Shown here piece after piece: positions 9,844 to 17,596 of a DNA stretch of 64,000 nt (position 1 is the first letter of the stretch; each line of letters starts with the position of its first letter). The translations under genes were made by a program, and so were the position numbers. Under the pieces are notes generated by a model, which did no database searches, was not told the DNA's origin, and saw nothing but the letters and a program-made list of their open reading frames with translations. The DNA comes from Mycolicibacterium sp. YH-1. Lineage in GTDB: Bacteria > Actinomycetota > Actinomycetes > Mycobacteriales > Mycobacteriaceae. Location of the stretch: the NCBI RefSeq assembly GCF_022557175.1, contig NZ_CP092915.1, positions 1,426,001 to 1,490,000 on the forward strand, given 5' to 3'.

Positions 9844-11514
9844 TCAGTGGATTCCTTCAGCGAGGGGTCCGAGTGCCAGCATGGGCAGGAAGGTGAGCGC
9901 GACGAGGATGATCGTCACGCCGGTCACCATCCCAATGAACTGCGGGCGGTGGGTGGGCAGTGTCCCGACGGATGCGGGTGTGCTGCGTTGTGCGGCAAGC
10001 GATCCGGCTAGCGCCAACGCGAGGATGATCGGCAGGAAGCGGCCGAACAGCATCGCCAGGCCCAGCGCGGTGTTGTACCACTCGGTGTTGACCGAGAGGC
10101 CGGCGAATGCCGATCCGTTGTTGTTGGCCGCGGAGGTGAAGGCGTACAGCACCTCCGACAGCCCGTGCGGTCCGGTGTTGAGCATGCCCGCGCGCTGGCC
10201 GGGCATCGCCATCGCGATGGCGGTTCCGGTCAGCACGATCAGCGGCGTGACGAGGAAGTAGGCCGCGGCCAGCTTGATCTCGCGCGGGGTGATCTTCTTG
10301 CCGAGGTACTCCGGTGTGCGGCCGACCATCAGGCCGGCGACGAACACCGTGATGATGGCGAGGATCAGCATGCCGGTCAGGCCGGAACCCACACCGCCCG
10401 GGGCGATTTCGCCGAGCTGCATGTTGAACATCGTCATCATGCCGCCGAGGCTGGTGTAGGAGTCATGGAACGAGTCGACCGCGCCGGTGGACGTCAGCGT
10501 CGTGGCACCGGCGAACACCGCGGAGTTCGCGACGCCGAAGCGCTGCTCGACACCCTCCATCGCCGAGCCGACGGCGGTGGGAACGGTGCCGTGCGCCTGG
10601 GTCTGGAAGAACATCGTCAGCGAGACGCTGAGGATGGCGATGATGCCCATCACCGAGAGGATCGCGTAGCCCTGCTTGGGGCTGCCGACCATGCGGCCGA
10701 ACGTGCGCGGCAGCGTGAACGCGATCACCAGGATCAGGAAGATCTCGATCCAGTTGGTCCACGCCGTGGGGTTCTCGAACGGGTGCGCGGAGTTGGCGTT
10801 GAAGAAGCCGCCGCCGTTGGTGCCGAGTAACTTGATGACTTCCTGGCTGGCGACGGGCCCGCCCGGGATGGTCTGCTGCGCGCCGGCGATGGTGTCGACC
10901 ACCTGTGAGTGCAGGGCGAAGTTCTGGATGACACCGCCGGTGATCAGGGCCAGGGCCCCGATGGCTGCGACCGGCAGCAGGATGCGAATGGTGCCGCGCA
11001 CCAGGTCGACCCAGAAGTTGCCGAGTTCCGAGGTGCGCACGCGCGCGAATCCGCGGACCAGGGCCACGGCGACGGCGATGCCGACCGCGGCCGAGACGAA
11101 GTTCTGCACGCTCAGGCCGGCCATCTGCACGAGGTGGCCCTGGGTGGTCTCACCGGAGTAGGCCTGCCAGTTGGTGTTGGCGACGAAGCTGACGGCGGTG
11201 TTCCAGGCCAGCGCCGGCGTCATCTCGGTGGCGGGGTCGTTGAGGTGCAGCGGCAGCCTGCCCTGCACCAGTTGCAGGGTGAACAGGAAGAGGAGGCTGA
11301 CCGCGGAGAAGGCCAGCACGCTGCGCGCGTAGGCGCCCCAGCCCTGCTGCGCCGACGGGTTGGCGCCGATCAGGCGGTAGATGACACGTTCGACGCGGGA
11401 GTGCTTCTCGGAGTTGAAGACCCGGTACATGTAGTCGCCGAGGGGGACGTGCACCGCGGCGAGAGCCAGGGCGAGCGACGCGAGGAACACAATCCCCGCG
11501 GTGGTGGACGACAC
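9844..11514 (-). CDS. kdpA: KdpA, potassium channel-like subunit
   Basis: This 556-residue multi-span protein of the superfamily of potassium transporters selects and conducts K+ in the Kdp complex. Filter-like loops are visible as [15 protein letters not shown] and [21 protein letters not shown] segments, the second being the most conserved part of KdpA. Other landmarks are [12 protein letters not shown] and [13 protein letters not shown]. It starts at GTG 11514, immediately after the kdpF stop codon, and ends two bases before kdpB. Length and motifs are normal for the family. Confidence 0.97.
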   Translation of the reverse strand: MSSTTAGIVFLASLALALAAVHVPLGDYMYRVFNSEKHSRVERVIYRLIGANPSAQQGWGAYARSVLAFSAVSLLFLFTLQLVQGRLPLHLNDPATEMTPALAWNTAVSFVANTNWQAYSGETTQGHLVQMAGLSVQNFVSAAVGIAVAVALVRGFARVRTSELGNFWVDLVRGTIRILLPVAAIGALALITGGVIQNFALHSQVVDTIAGAQQTIPGGPVASQEVIKLLGTNGGGFFNANSAHPFENPTAWTNWIEIFLILVIAFTLPRTFGRMVGSPKQGYAILSVMGIIAILSVSLTMFFQTQAHGTVPTAVGSAMEGVEQRFGVANSAVFAGATTLTSTGAVDSFHDSYTSLGGMMTMFNMQLGEIAPGGVGSGLTGMLILAIITVFVAGLMVGRTPEYLGKKITPREIKLAAAYFLVTPLIVLTGTAIAMAMPGQRAGMLNTGPHGLSEVLYAFTSAANNNGSAFAGLSVNTEWYNTALGLAMLFGRFLPIILALALAGSLAAQRSTPASVGTLPTHRPQFIGMVTGVTIILVALTFLPMLALGPLAEGIH

Positions 11515-11604
11515 TTAGAACCTCTCTGGGAACAGCAGGGCAGCGAACATGAACACCGCGATGAGGACGGCCAGGATCAGGCCGACCGTGTTGGCGAGGC
11601 TCAT
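11515..11604 (-). CDS. kdpF: KdpF, 29-residue subunit
   Basis: The 29-residue single-helix peptide reads MSLANTVGLILAVLIAV followed by FMFAALLFPERF. The LFPERF ending is typical of KdpF, which stabilises the KdpFABC complex. Its ATG overlaps the stop of the upstream 26-codon frame (ATGA), and its TAA touches the kdpA start, so three consecutive genes appear translationally coupled. Confidence 0.9.
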   Translation of the reverse strand: MSLANTVGLILAVLIAVFMFAALLFPERF

Positions 11605-11681
11605 GACTCGAGGGCCTTCTGGATGACACCGAACAGCGCGAAGACCGCGATGGTCAGCAGGACAAATGCGACAACAGCCAT
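11601..11681 (-). CDS. 26-residue membrane peptide leading the kdp operon
   Basis: A frame from ATG 11681 to TGA 11601 encodes MAVVAFVLLTIAVFALFGVI followed by QKALES, a single hydrophobic helix with a short charged tail. Its stop overlaps the kdpF ATG in the order ATGA, so it should be co-translated with kdpF. Size and topology resemble KdpF, but the LFPERF ending is missing, so it is a distinct peptide. I recall similar tiny frames before kdpF in actinobacteria, but did not check this. It may be an extra small subunit of the pump or a leader that sets kdpF translation. Confidence 0.65.
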   Translation of the reverse strand: MAVVAFVLLTIAVFALFGVIQKALES

Positions 11682-11731
11682 GTCGCCGAACGTAGGCGCT
11701 CTGACCTGGCGTTTTGCGGGCCCTAACGTTT

Positions 11732-11790
11732 TCTTGACGCACCTGAGCTGCGTCTTGACGGGTCCTTTGCGGTGACGTGTGCGGCGTCAC
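11732..11790 (-). promoter_or_regulatory. Candidate KdpE control region of the kdp operon
   Basis: TCTTGACG occurs twice (11732-11739 and 11753-11760), exactly 21 bp apart, in line with two helix turns and tandem binding by an OmpR-family regulator. A GTGACG/CGTCAC inverted repeat follows at 11772-11790. These lie 50-110 bp upstream of the first operon codon. That they bind KdpE is inferred from position only. Confidence 0.45.
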
Positions 11791-11936
11791 GGGCCCTACG
11801 CGCCGAACCTCGCCTTTGTCGCCGGTATTCGCGAACCTCCGACGAAAGCCGAGGTTGAATCGAAGTTTGCCCCCGAGTCAATTACTGTCATGGCTTGTTG
11901 GCCGCGTCAGCGGATCACTCGAGGTGGGAGTTGTAC

Positions 11937-13169
11937 ATGGAGGCTTCGATCCGACCGTGGTTCGCCACGGGAGTCGCGCTCGTCGGCGCTGGCGCGATTG
12001 CGATGACCCCGATCAGTCCGATCCCGACGACGTCGCCGGCCAGTGAGGTGCGAGCGGCGACGGCCGCGATCTCATCGCAGTTCGATCTCACTGCAGTGGA
12101 GTGGCCCTACATTCTCAGCCTGCCGATCGTGCGGCAGCAGATCCGCAACTGGGGCGCGAACTGGGCGGTCTACCTGGCTGGACTTGGCAAGGCCGGTGTC
12201 GGAGTGGTGGATTCGCTGCTGGCGATCCCCGGCGTGACGGTGGAGATCATCCAGGAGATCTTCGCGCTCAACTTGGTCGGCGCCTTTGACACCTTCGCGA
12301 CGGCGGTGCGTGACTCGGTCGTCGCCATCGGCCAGCCGCTGCTGGACTCGGTGATCTGGCGCAACCAGAAGTACCTGGTGGTGCAGGCCGCACTCGAGTC
12401 CGCTGTGCCGCGGGCGTGGATCGATCTGGCCAACGGCTTCCTGGCGGCTGGCAACGTCGTCACGACCTCGCTGATCCAGGGCACGCAGGACTTCGTCGCC
12501 GCCGTGCTGACGTTCAACCTCGGCAACATCATCGACGCCACGCTCGAGGGGACGAAGAACTTCTTCGTCGCCCTCGGTGACGGTGCGGGCTCGATCATCG
12601 CCGGTATCGAGGCCGCGCAGCGGGGTATCAGCGCCGCGCTGGCGACGCCGCCTCCGCCGCCGCCGGACTTCAACTACCGGGTGTCGGACGTGGCGGGGCT
12701 GCGCACGCTGGCCGTCGACAACACCGTCAGCCTGACCGGCAAGCAGGATGTGGCCCCGCTCGAGCAGCCGGTGACGGACACCGCGGACCTCACGGTGGTC
12801 AAGGACCTCGAGCCCTCGACCGACCCCGTCGTCGTTGCGCCGGTGGATGAGACGACGGAGACCGATGTGGTCGACACCGGCGTCGTGACGGAGCCGGTGG
12901 ACGCGACGGTGCCGGTGGACGCGACGGCGCCCGAAACGACACCGGTGAGCGACATCTCGGACGATGCTGCCGACGCTGCTGACCCAGTCAAGGAGACCCC
13001 GAAGGCCGAGGACGTCGTCAAGAAGGATCCCGTCGCCAAGAAGGTGACCGCCAAGAAGGATGCCGTCAACGACGCCGTCAACAAGTTGACCGCTCGGGCG
13101 AAGAAGGACGCCGGGTCCGACACGAAGTCGGGGTCTGACACGAAGTCGGGCTCTGACTCAGGCGAGTAG
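11937..13169 (+). CDS. Exported mycobacterial protein with acidic and Lys-rich tail, unknown function
   Basis: This is a 410-residue protein from ATG 11937, preceded by GAGGTGGGAG. An N-terminal hydrophobic stretch (PWFATGVALVGAGAIAMTP) looks like a signal sequence or anchor. Residues 50-250 are helical and hydrophobic, with repeated VVDSLLAIPG-like segments. A PPPPPPD hinge follows, then a low-complexity tail rich in Asp, Thr and Val with VDAT repeats, ending in Lys/Asp-rich sequence and two GSDTKS copies. Proteins with this plan are frequent in non-tuberculous mycobacteria and are sometimes labelled PE-PGRS-like, although there is no PE domain here. Function is unknown; a cell-envelope location is inferred. 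Confidence 0.7.
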   Translation: MEASIRPWFATGVALVGAGAIAMTPISPIPTTSPASEVRAATAAISSQFDLTAVEWPYILSLPIVRQQIRNWGANWAVYLAGLGKAGVGVVDSLLAIPGVTVEIIQEIFALNLVGAFDTFATAVRDSVVAIGQPLLDSVIWRNQKYLVVQAALESAVPRAWIDLANGFLAAGNVVTTSLIQGTQDFVAAVLTFNLGNIIDATLEGTKNFFVALGDGAGSIIAGIEAAQRGISAALATPPPPPPDFNYRVSDVAGLRTLAVDNTVSLTGKQDVAPLEQPVTDTADLTVVKDLEPSTDPVVVAPVDETTETDVVDTGVVTEPVDATVPVDATAPETTPVSDISDDAADAADPVKETPKAEDVVKKDPVAKKVTAKKDAVNDAVNKLTARAKKDAGSDTKSGSDTKSGSDSGE

Positions 13170-13229
13170 CTTTTGCCGGCCGTCATCATTTGTTGACGCG
13201 CTGCGGTCGAGGGTCAACTTTTGCCTCCG

Positions 13230-13270
13230 CAACGGGCGGGGCGTCACGTAACGTGACGCCCCGCCCGTTG
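13230..13270. terminator. Very strong hairpin, 20-bp perfect inverted repeat
   Basis: Bases 13230-13249 are the exact reverse complement of 13251-13270, and the arms are GC-rich. It lies 60 bp after the preceding gene and 32 bp before the tRNA, so it insulates the tRNA from read-through. There is no T-tract. Confidence 0.8.
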
Positions 13271-13302
13271 GGTAGCGTCGTATGCCGTCGCAAGACAGTG
13301 AC

Positions 13303-13376
13303 GCCCCCATAGCCCAATTGGCAGAGGCAGCGGACTTAAAATCCGCCAAGTGTCGGTTCGAGTCCGACTGGGGGCA
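13303..13376 (+). tRNA. tRNA-Leu(UAA)
   Basis: The acceptor arms GCCCCCA and TGGGGGC pair over seven bases, followed by discriminator A and genomic CC. The D arm has TTGG, the anticodon stem is GCGGA/TCCGC with loop CTTAAAA (anticodon TAA, Leu), and the T arm is GTCGG-TTCGAGT-CCGAC. The variable loop is only five bases, unlike the long arm of standard bacterial tRNA-Leu. I recall a 74-base tRNA-Leu(UAA) in M. tuberculosis, so this may be usual for the genus. Confidence 0.9.
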
Positions 13377-13401
13377 CCGGTGTTGTAGCAGTTCAGGGCG
13401 T

Positions 13402-13508
13402 TGTGGACGTCGCTCACGTGTTCGATTCCGCACCCAAACCGGCCCCCGCGTCCACACCGCGTCCACAGTCATGACGGTGCGCACGGTTAATCTGCGGACG
13501 TGGACGCG
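13402..13508. repeat. Cluster of CGTCCAC-type short repeats next to the tRNA
   Basis: CGCGTCCACA occurs at 13447-13456 and 13458-13467 (11-bp period). Its inverse lies at 13500-13508 (GTGGACGCG), and a shorter inverse lies at 13402-13409 (TGTGGACG). The position just beside the presumed attachment site fits arm-type binding sites for the integrase. Confidence 0.45.
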
Positions 13509-15002
13509 CCTCACATCGTGATCAGGCCTCATGGTCTGATCGCGGCCAGCCCTGACTTGCCCAAGCTCGAGACGCTGCGGAGGAAGCTCGCCGGAAGGCA
13601 GTACAAAATCGAGATCGAACCTCCCGACCCTGCGTTGTCCCCTGCCGACCAGCTGTTGCTGACCTCCATAGGGATATTTATCAACGAGGACGTATCGGCG
13701 GTCGTGATTGAGGAATTCGTCAAAAAGGCCGATAAGACGCTACGACGTTGGCTCCGGAGGCATCTCCGTACGAATCCGAACAATGGATTCATCTCAGCCA
13801 CGATCTGGCGATTCGACGCTCGCCAGTTGCTTAGCCTGCATGCGTCAGCGGGCGGCAAGCTGATCGAAAACCGTACGAACCAATACGTGCGGCGCCCGAC
13901 AGGTGCGGCCGTCAAGCCAGTCGGGTTATGGGACACTTTCGGAGACTTCAGCGTCGGTACCCGGGTCGTTCTTTGTGCCTCGTTCTTACTTGGCTTGGTG
14001 ATGTTGGTGGGCTACTGGATGACCGACGCCGGGGTCAACCTGACGTTCGGCGACTTTGACCCGAAGCCCGACTGGATGGCGCGGTACGACGATGTGTGGC
14101 TTCACAGTCATGCCTATATCCCGAACATTCTTGCCGGTCTCACCAGCTTCCTTGTCGGTGCACCGTTCGCGTTGATCGTCCTGGCAACCTTTACTGTGCA
14201 ACGCGAAGAGAGGGCGGCACTCGAACGAGTCAACAAACTTTCGTCGTTGGCTTGGCACAAGTTCAGCGCCGCCGTACTCGACCTGTGTTCAGACGAACGC
14301 GCATACACAGGGGTACGTCACGGTGCGCGGCGCGTAATGCAGATCCATGACGAGCTCTACACGGAATACCAGCGTCGTTTTGCCATTGCACAGACTCGAA
14401 ACGAGAAAGGCAACTTCCGCGGTGTAACTGATAGCGAGCTAGCGGACTTCAGGGCGTTACTGCGCGAGAAGGTCGAAAGGGCAGATGTAGAGTTTGCGCG
14501 CCTAAGTCCGATCATCGGGTATCAGTTTGAGTTACAGAACAAGTGGTCTCTTATCAGAACGAGTTGGAACACTCTCAGCCAATACGTACGACTTCAGCGG
14601 CTGGAACGCAGTTTGCCCTGGTTCTCAGACGATTACGACGCTCAACTGACTGACCAGTTATCCGAAGGTGCACATCCGCTCACGAAGTTCAAGCGGCTGC
14701 ACGACGAGGATCAGTCAACGTCAACATCAAGCATGACCGCTGCAATCGCCATTGCACGGCGCGATGCCGACGAGCGTACCGACAGCGAGCTGAGGGAGAA
14801 GTTCATGGCGGGCTACACAAGTGGCGGCAGCGGCATGGTCGGTTGGGTATACAAATCCGAATTCGGTTGGGAAGCTGTTGACGGTTATGACGCGGCTGCC
14901 CAGCAGGCGCATGAGTCCATCTGGGGACTCAAACGCATCATCGACGACATCAACAAAGAGGGTTGGCCCGCGCTATTCAGTCGACCGGAGGAGCCCGTTT
15001 AG
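13500..15002 (+). CDS. Two-helix membrane protein of unknown function, element cargo
   Basis: I do not recognise this 500-residue protein. Residues 1-145 are soluble, with basic helices at 70-90 (VKKADKTLRRWLRRHLR). Two membrane helices follow at about 155-175 and 209-231. A long, charged and mainly helical C-terminal half (about 235-500) would then face the cytoplasm. The start is GTG 13500. Codon use and GC are clearly lower than in flanking genes, which agrees with recent transfer. It sits between the tRNA and the integrase and its 3' end overlaps the integrase stop by four bases, so it is a passenger gene. A role in phage resistance or element maintenance is possible but not shown. Confidence 0.75.
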   Translation: MDAPHIVIRPHGLIAASPDLPKLETLRRKLAGRQYKIEIEPPDPALSPADQLLLTSIGIFINEDVSAVVIEEFVKKADKTLRRWLRRHLRTNPNNGFISATIWRFDARQLLSLHASAGGKLIENRTNQYVRRPTGAAVKPVGLWDTFGDFSVGTRVVLCASFLLGLVMLVGYWMTDAGVNLTFGDFDPKPDWMARYDDVWLHSHAYIPNILAGLTSFLVGAPFALIVLATFTVQREERAALERVNKLSSLAWHKFSAAVLDLCSDERAYTGVRHGARRVMQIHDELYTEYQRRFAIAQTRNEKGNFRGVTDSELADFRALLREKVERADVEFARLSPIIGYQFELQNKWSLIRTSWNTLSQYVRLQRLERSLPWFSDDYDAQLTDQLSEGAHPLTKFKRLHDEDQSTSTSSMTAAIAIARRDADERTDSELREKFMAGYTSGGSGMVGWVYKSEFGWEAVDGYDAAAQQAHESIWGLKRIIDDINKEGWPALFSRPEEPV

Positions 15003-16381
15003 CCCGAACGCCGCCCCTGCAGTGGCACTACGTTTCGGGGCTCCACTACTCCCCGGCCTACCTTCGGTGCAGCTTGCTCGTCCTCGTTGATGTAGTCGGC
15101 GTAGGTGGTAAGCGTGAGCACGAAAGTGGAGTGTCCTAACCACTTTGACACCTGCATGTAGTGCTCGCCAGCGGACAGGTTCATGGTCGCGAAGGTGTGG
15201 CGTAGATCGTGCCAGCGGCAGTGACCCAATCCCAGTGCCTTGCAGGCAGGTTGGAAATAGTGCTCGTACAGGCTTCCGGCGTGCACAGGCTTTGCCCAAT
15301 CGAACACAAAGCGATTGCGGCGACCCGGGAACAGGGGAGCGTGCGAGAACTTGGCGGCAAAGGGATGAACGTTAGTGAGGTAGTCGCGTAGCTCGTCGGC
15401 AAGCCAGGACGCTAACGGCACTACGCGATCCGCTGAGGCGTCGCTCTTGGGTGTTCCGTACTGCCACTGCCGTCCCTTGCGCGCAGCGGTGCGAGTCACA
15501 CGGATGCTGCCAACAGTGCCGGGGATGTCCGATAGCGTGACGTCGCCAACCTGCAGACCCTGCAGCTCTGCGGCCCGAACACCCGTATGAGCAGCGAACA
15601 GCACGGCCAGCGCGTAGACCTCGTTGCCCTGCCTGGTGTATGTGCGGGTAGGACCGCTGTCGGTAACGGTGACCTCGCGCGATGTGGCGATCCAGTCACA
15701 CACACCTGCTACCTGGTTGGCCGACAGCGGCCGGTGCTTAAACGGTGCCTTGCTGTCTGCGGTAGCGCGGCGTTTGGTGGTGTGCCGACGACCGGCAATC
15801 ACAGGATTGCTCGGGATGGCCTGGTCGTCGTGCGCCAAGTCCAGAATGCGCTTGAGCGTTCCGACGATGTGCTTCACGGTCTTCGGGTAGCGAGTGACTG
15901 CGCAGGTGCTGGGAGGGGTGGAAGCCTTGGCCCTACCGTGACGACGGACATGCGGTGCCAGCAGCGCAGCGCGAAAGGCCGTCACCTCAGCCGTGGTGAT
16001 AGCGGCAACTGGCCTACTGCCGAACACCGGTGCAAGGTGCGTCCTGTAGATCTTCTCGTAGCCCTCAATGGTGGAGTCGTCGATGCTGCCGACCAGGCCG
16101 TCAAGGTACTGCCGGGCGTAGGTACCCAGCGGCGTATTGGCCTTGGCCTTGGCTGAAGACGGGCTCACACCTGCGGCGCTCTCCAGCTGGTCCTCCACTT
16201 TCCGCATATGCGCCTTAGCCTTGCGCTCAGTCGGGAACGTCTCGGAGGTCTGTCTGAACTGGCCGGTTGGCGCCCCGAACTGATCTCGCACGGGCTCCCG
16301 CCACCGAACTTGATAGCTGACTACAGGATTGCCCTTGGCGTCCACCTTGCCCGTGGTGCGCTTGCGAATGGTCGCGGCCAT
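14999..16381 (-). CDS. Tyrosine-type site-specific integrase
   Basis: This is a 460-residue phage-type integrase. An N-terminal arm-binding domain has YQVRWREPVRDQFGAPT-like sequence, followed by a core-binding SAM-like domain (about 80-170). The catalytic domain shows the Arg in TGVRAAELQGL, a Lys in TPKSDAS, the HDLRHT box, WLGHS and the nucleophilic Tyr in LTTYADY. It cuts and joins DNA at att sites, most likely in the adjacent tRNA-Leu. ATG 16381 is chosen because GAGGAGGAC lies just before it; upstream in-frame codons overlap the preceding small gene. It is the last gene of a three-gene operon with the small protein and the serine recombinase. Confidence 0.92.
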   Translation of the reverse strand: MAATIRKRTTGKVDAKGNPVVSYQVRWREPVRDQFGAPTGQFRQTSETFPTERKAKAHMRKVEDQLESAAGVSPSSAKAKANTPLGTYARQYLDGLVGSIDDSTIEGYEKIYRTHLAPVFGSRPVAAITTAEVTAFRAALLAPHVRRHGRAKASTPPSTCAVTRYPKTVKHIVGTLKRILDLAHDDQAIPSNPVIAGRRHTTKRRATADSKAPFKHRPLSANQVAGVCDWIATSREVTVTDSGPTRTYTRQGNEVYALAVLFAAHTGVRAAELQGLQVGDVTLSDIPGTVGSIRVTRTAARKGRQWQYGTPKSDASADRVVPLASWLADELRDYLTNVHPFAAKFSHAPLFPGRRNRFVFDWAKPVHAGSLYEHYFQPACKALGLGHCRWHDLRHTFATMNLSAGEHYMQVSKWLGHSTFVLTLTTYADYINEDEQAAPKVGRGVVEPRNVVPLQGRRSG

Positions 16382-16382
16382 G

Positions 16383-16553
16383 TCAGTCCTCCTCTTCGCT
16401 CGGGCCAGGTCCGTCGGCCATGCCCTCACACGTTGACTTGAGCTCAATGAGAGCTAGCGCGTCCAACGCCTTCCGCTCGGCTTCCCAATCGCCACGAGCA
16501 CGGGCCGCGATGGCCTGTTGCTTCAGCTCCGCTGCACGTTCGTCGTCGTTCAT
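16383..16553 (-). CDS. 56-residue helical protein between the two recombinases
   Basis: The frame starts at ATG 16553, overlapping the serine recombinase stop (ATGA), and ends one base before the integrase ATG. The peptide begins MNDDERAAELKQQAIAARA and continues as a charged amphipathic helix with an acidic end (GPSEEED). Coupling on both sides argues that it is real. Its size and place between recombinases suggest an accessory or directionality factor, but it has no recognisable excisionase fold. Confidence 0.65.
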   Translation of the reverse strand: MNDDERAAELKQQAIAARARGDWEAERKALDALALIELKSTCEGMADGPGPSEEED

Positions 16554-17236
16554 GCCGACACCTGCTGTGCTGTCGCCGTGGCGCTGGTGTAGATCCGCCG
16601 TACCGTGGACGGTTGCCAAGTCGGTTTGCCTAGTGGGTATAGGAGATTCTCGGTGGTGAGCGCGGAAGCGATAGCGTCGTAGGTCAAGCCGGCGTCACGG
16701 TCCTGCACGATGCGGCGAACCACCGAAGCCGATGCCGCTCTAGGCCTTCCGATTCGTTCGCCTCTGCGCTTCTTGGCGGCAAGCGCGGCCTTTGTACGCT
16801 CGCTAATCAACTCGCGTTCGTACTGGGCGAAGTTCACCAGGTTCATCGCCATCATCCGGCCTGCCGCCGTGGTCAGGTCCACGCCCAGATCCAAGATCAC
16901 CAGCGACCAACCCTGCGCCTGTGCTGACTCGATGATGTTGGCTGCGTTAACGATTGATCGGGACAGCCTGTCCAGCTTCGCGACCACCAGACCGTCACCC
17001 TGGCCAGAGGCCAACAGTTGCGACGTTTCCGCAAGCTTCGGGCCGATGGCCTTGCCCGACACGCCTTCGTCGGCGAAGTGCTCAAGTGTCCAGCCACGTC
17101 GCGCGGCCTGGTCATCGATGGTCTGGCGTTGTGCCTCTAGACCGTTGCGCCTATCGGCCTGCTCGTCAGTGCTCACCCGCGTGTATCCAAACATCAACGG
17201 TGACATCGGCTCTCGTATGTCTGCCTTGGTCGGCAT
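16550..17236 (-). CDS. Serine recombinase/resolvase
   Basis: This is a 228-residue resolvase-family protein. The catalytic Ser is in YTRVSTDEQ near residue 22. Other family marks are FADEGVSGKA, the VAKLDRLSRS motif, DLGVDLTTAAGRMM and the long E helix with ERELISERTKAALAAKKRRGERIGRP leading to a C-terminal helix-turn-helix (QPSTVRRIYTS). It could resolve dimers, invert DNA or act as an invertase for cargo control. Its stop overlaps the start of the small protein gene. An alternative start is MSPLMFGYTRVS at residue 11. Confidence 0.9.
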   Translation of the reverse strand: MPTKADIREPMSPLMFGYTRVSTDEQADRRNGLEAQRQTIDDQAARRGWTLEHFADEGVSGKAIGPKLAETSQLLASGQGDGLVVAKLDRLSRSIVNAANIIESAQAQGWSLVILDLGVDLTTAAGRMMAMNLVNFAQYERELISERTKAALAAKKRRGERIGRPRAASASVVRRIVQDRDAGLTYDAIASALTTENLLYPLGKPTWQPSTVRRIYTSATATAQQVSA

Positions 17237-17281
17237 GTCGGTGTCCCTTCCTGGTGTGGGGCGTAACCGAGCCGTTGTGCC

Positions 17282-17576
17282 TCACGCCTCAACTTCTAGT
17301 CCACTGGTGCAACCATCGATATAGTGCCTGACCTGTGCAAATTCGGCGGTGCGGCCTGTGGTAGCCCTTGTGGGGATCTCGACGGCGCTCATCCCTTGTA
17401 GGGCCACCTCACCGGTAGGGCTGCTTGCCCAATCTGAGAATTGCCAGCCGTCCTCGCCCATCTTGCGCATCGCTGGGAAAGTGCTCCACGATGCCGTATT
17501 TTGAGGGCATGCCGCGGGATTTAACTTCGCTTTCAGCGAACGCAGCGTAGGCGTGTTCCACGTCATCGAGGCCCAT
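17282..17576 (-). pseudogene. Frameshifted small gene
   Basis: Reading the minus strand from ATG 17576 gives MGLDDVEHAYAAFAESEV and then SKYGIVEHFPSDAQD in one frame. From about 17470 the protein-like sequence continues in another frame as AMRKMGEDGWQFSDWASS, ending GCTSGLEVEA at 17282. The two halves join naturally if one frameshift is placed near EHFP. The joined product, about 95 residues with an EDGWQF patch, resembles the small DUF4177-like fold. A sequencing error or programmed slip cannot be told from decay here. Confidence 0.45.
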
Positions 17577-17596
17577 CGAGCGACAAGTCGTGCTGT

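Noticed and set aside
13410..13436. GTTCGATTCCGCACCC, looks like a tRNA T arm after the tRNA-Leu gene
   Set aside because: No matching 5' half, D arm or anticodon stem can be folded around it.
17290..17313. Possible right attachment site (TTCTAGTCCACTGGTGCAACC, resembling the tRNA-Leu 3' end)
   Set aside because: Several mismatches and a one-base gap against the tRNA; it also lies in the end of the broken small gene. Too weak for an att call, but worth testing by comparison with an empty site.
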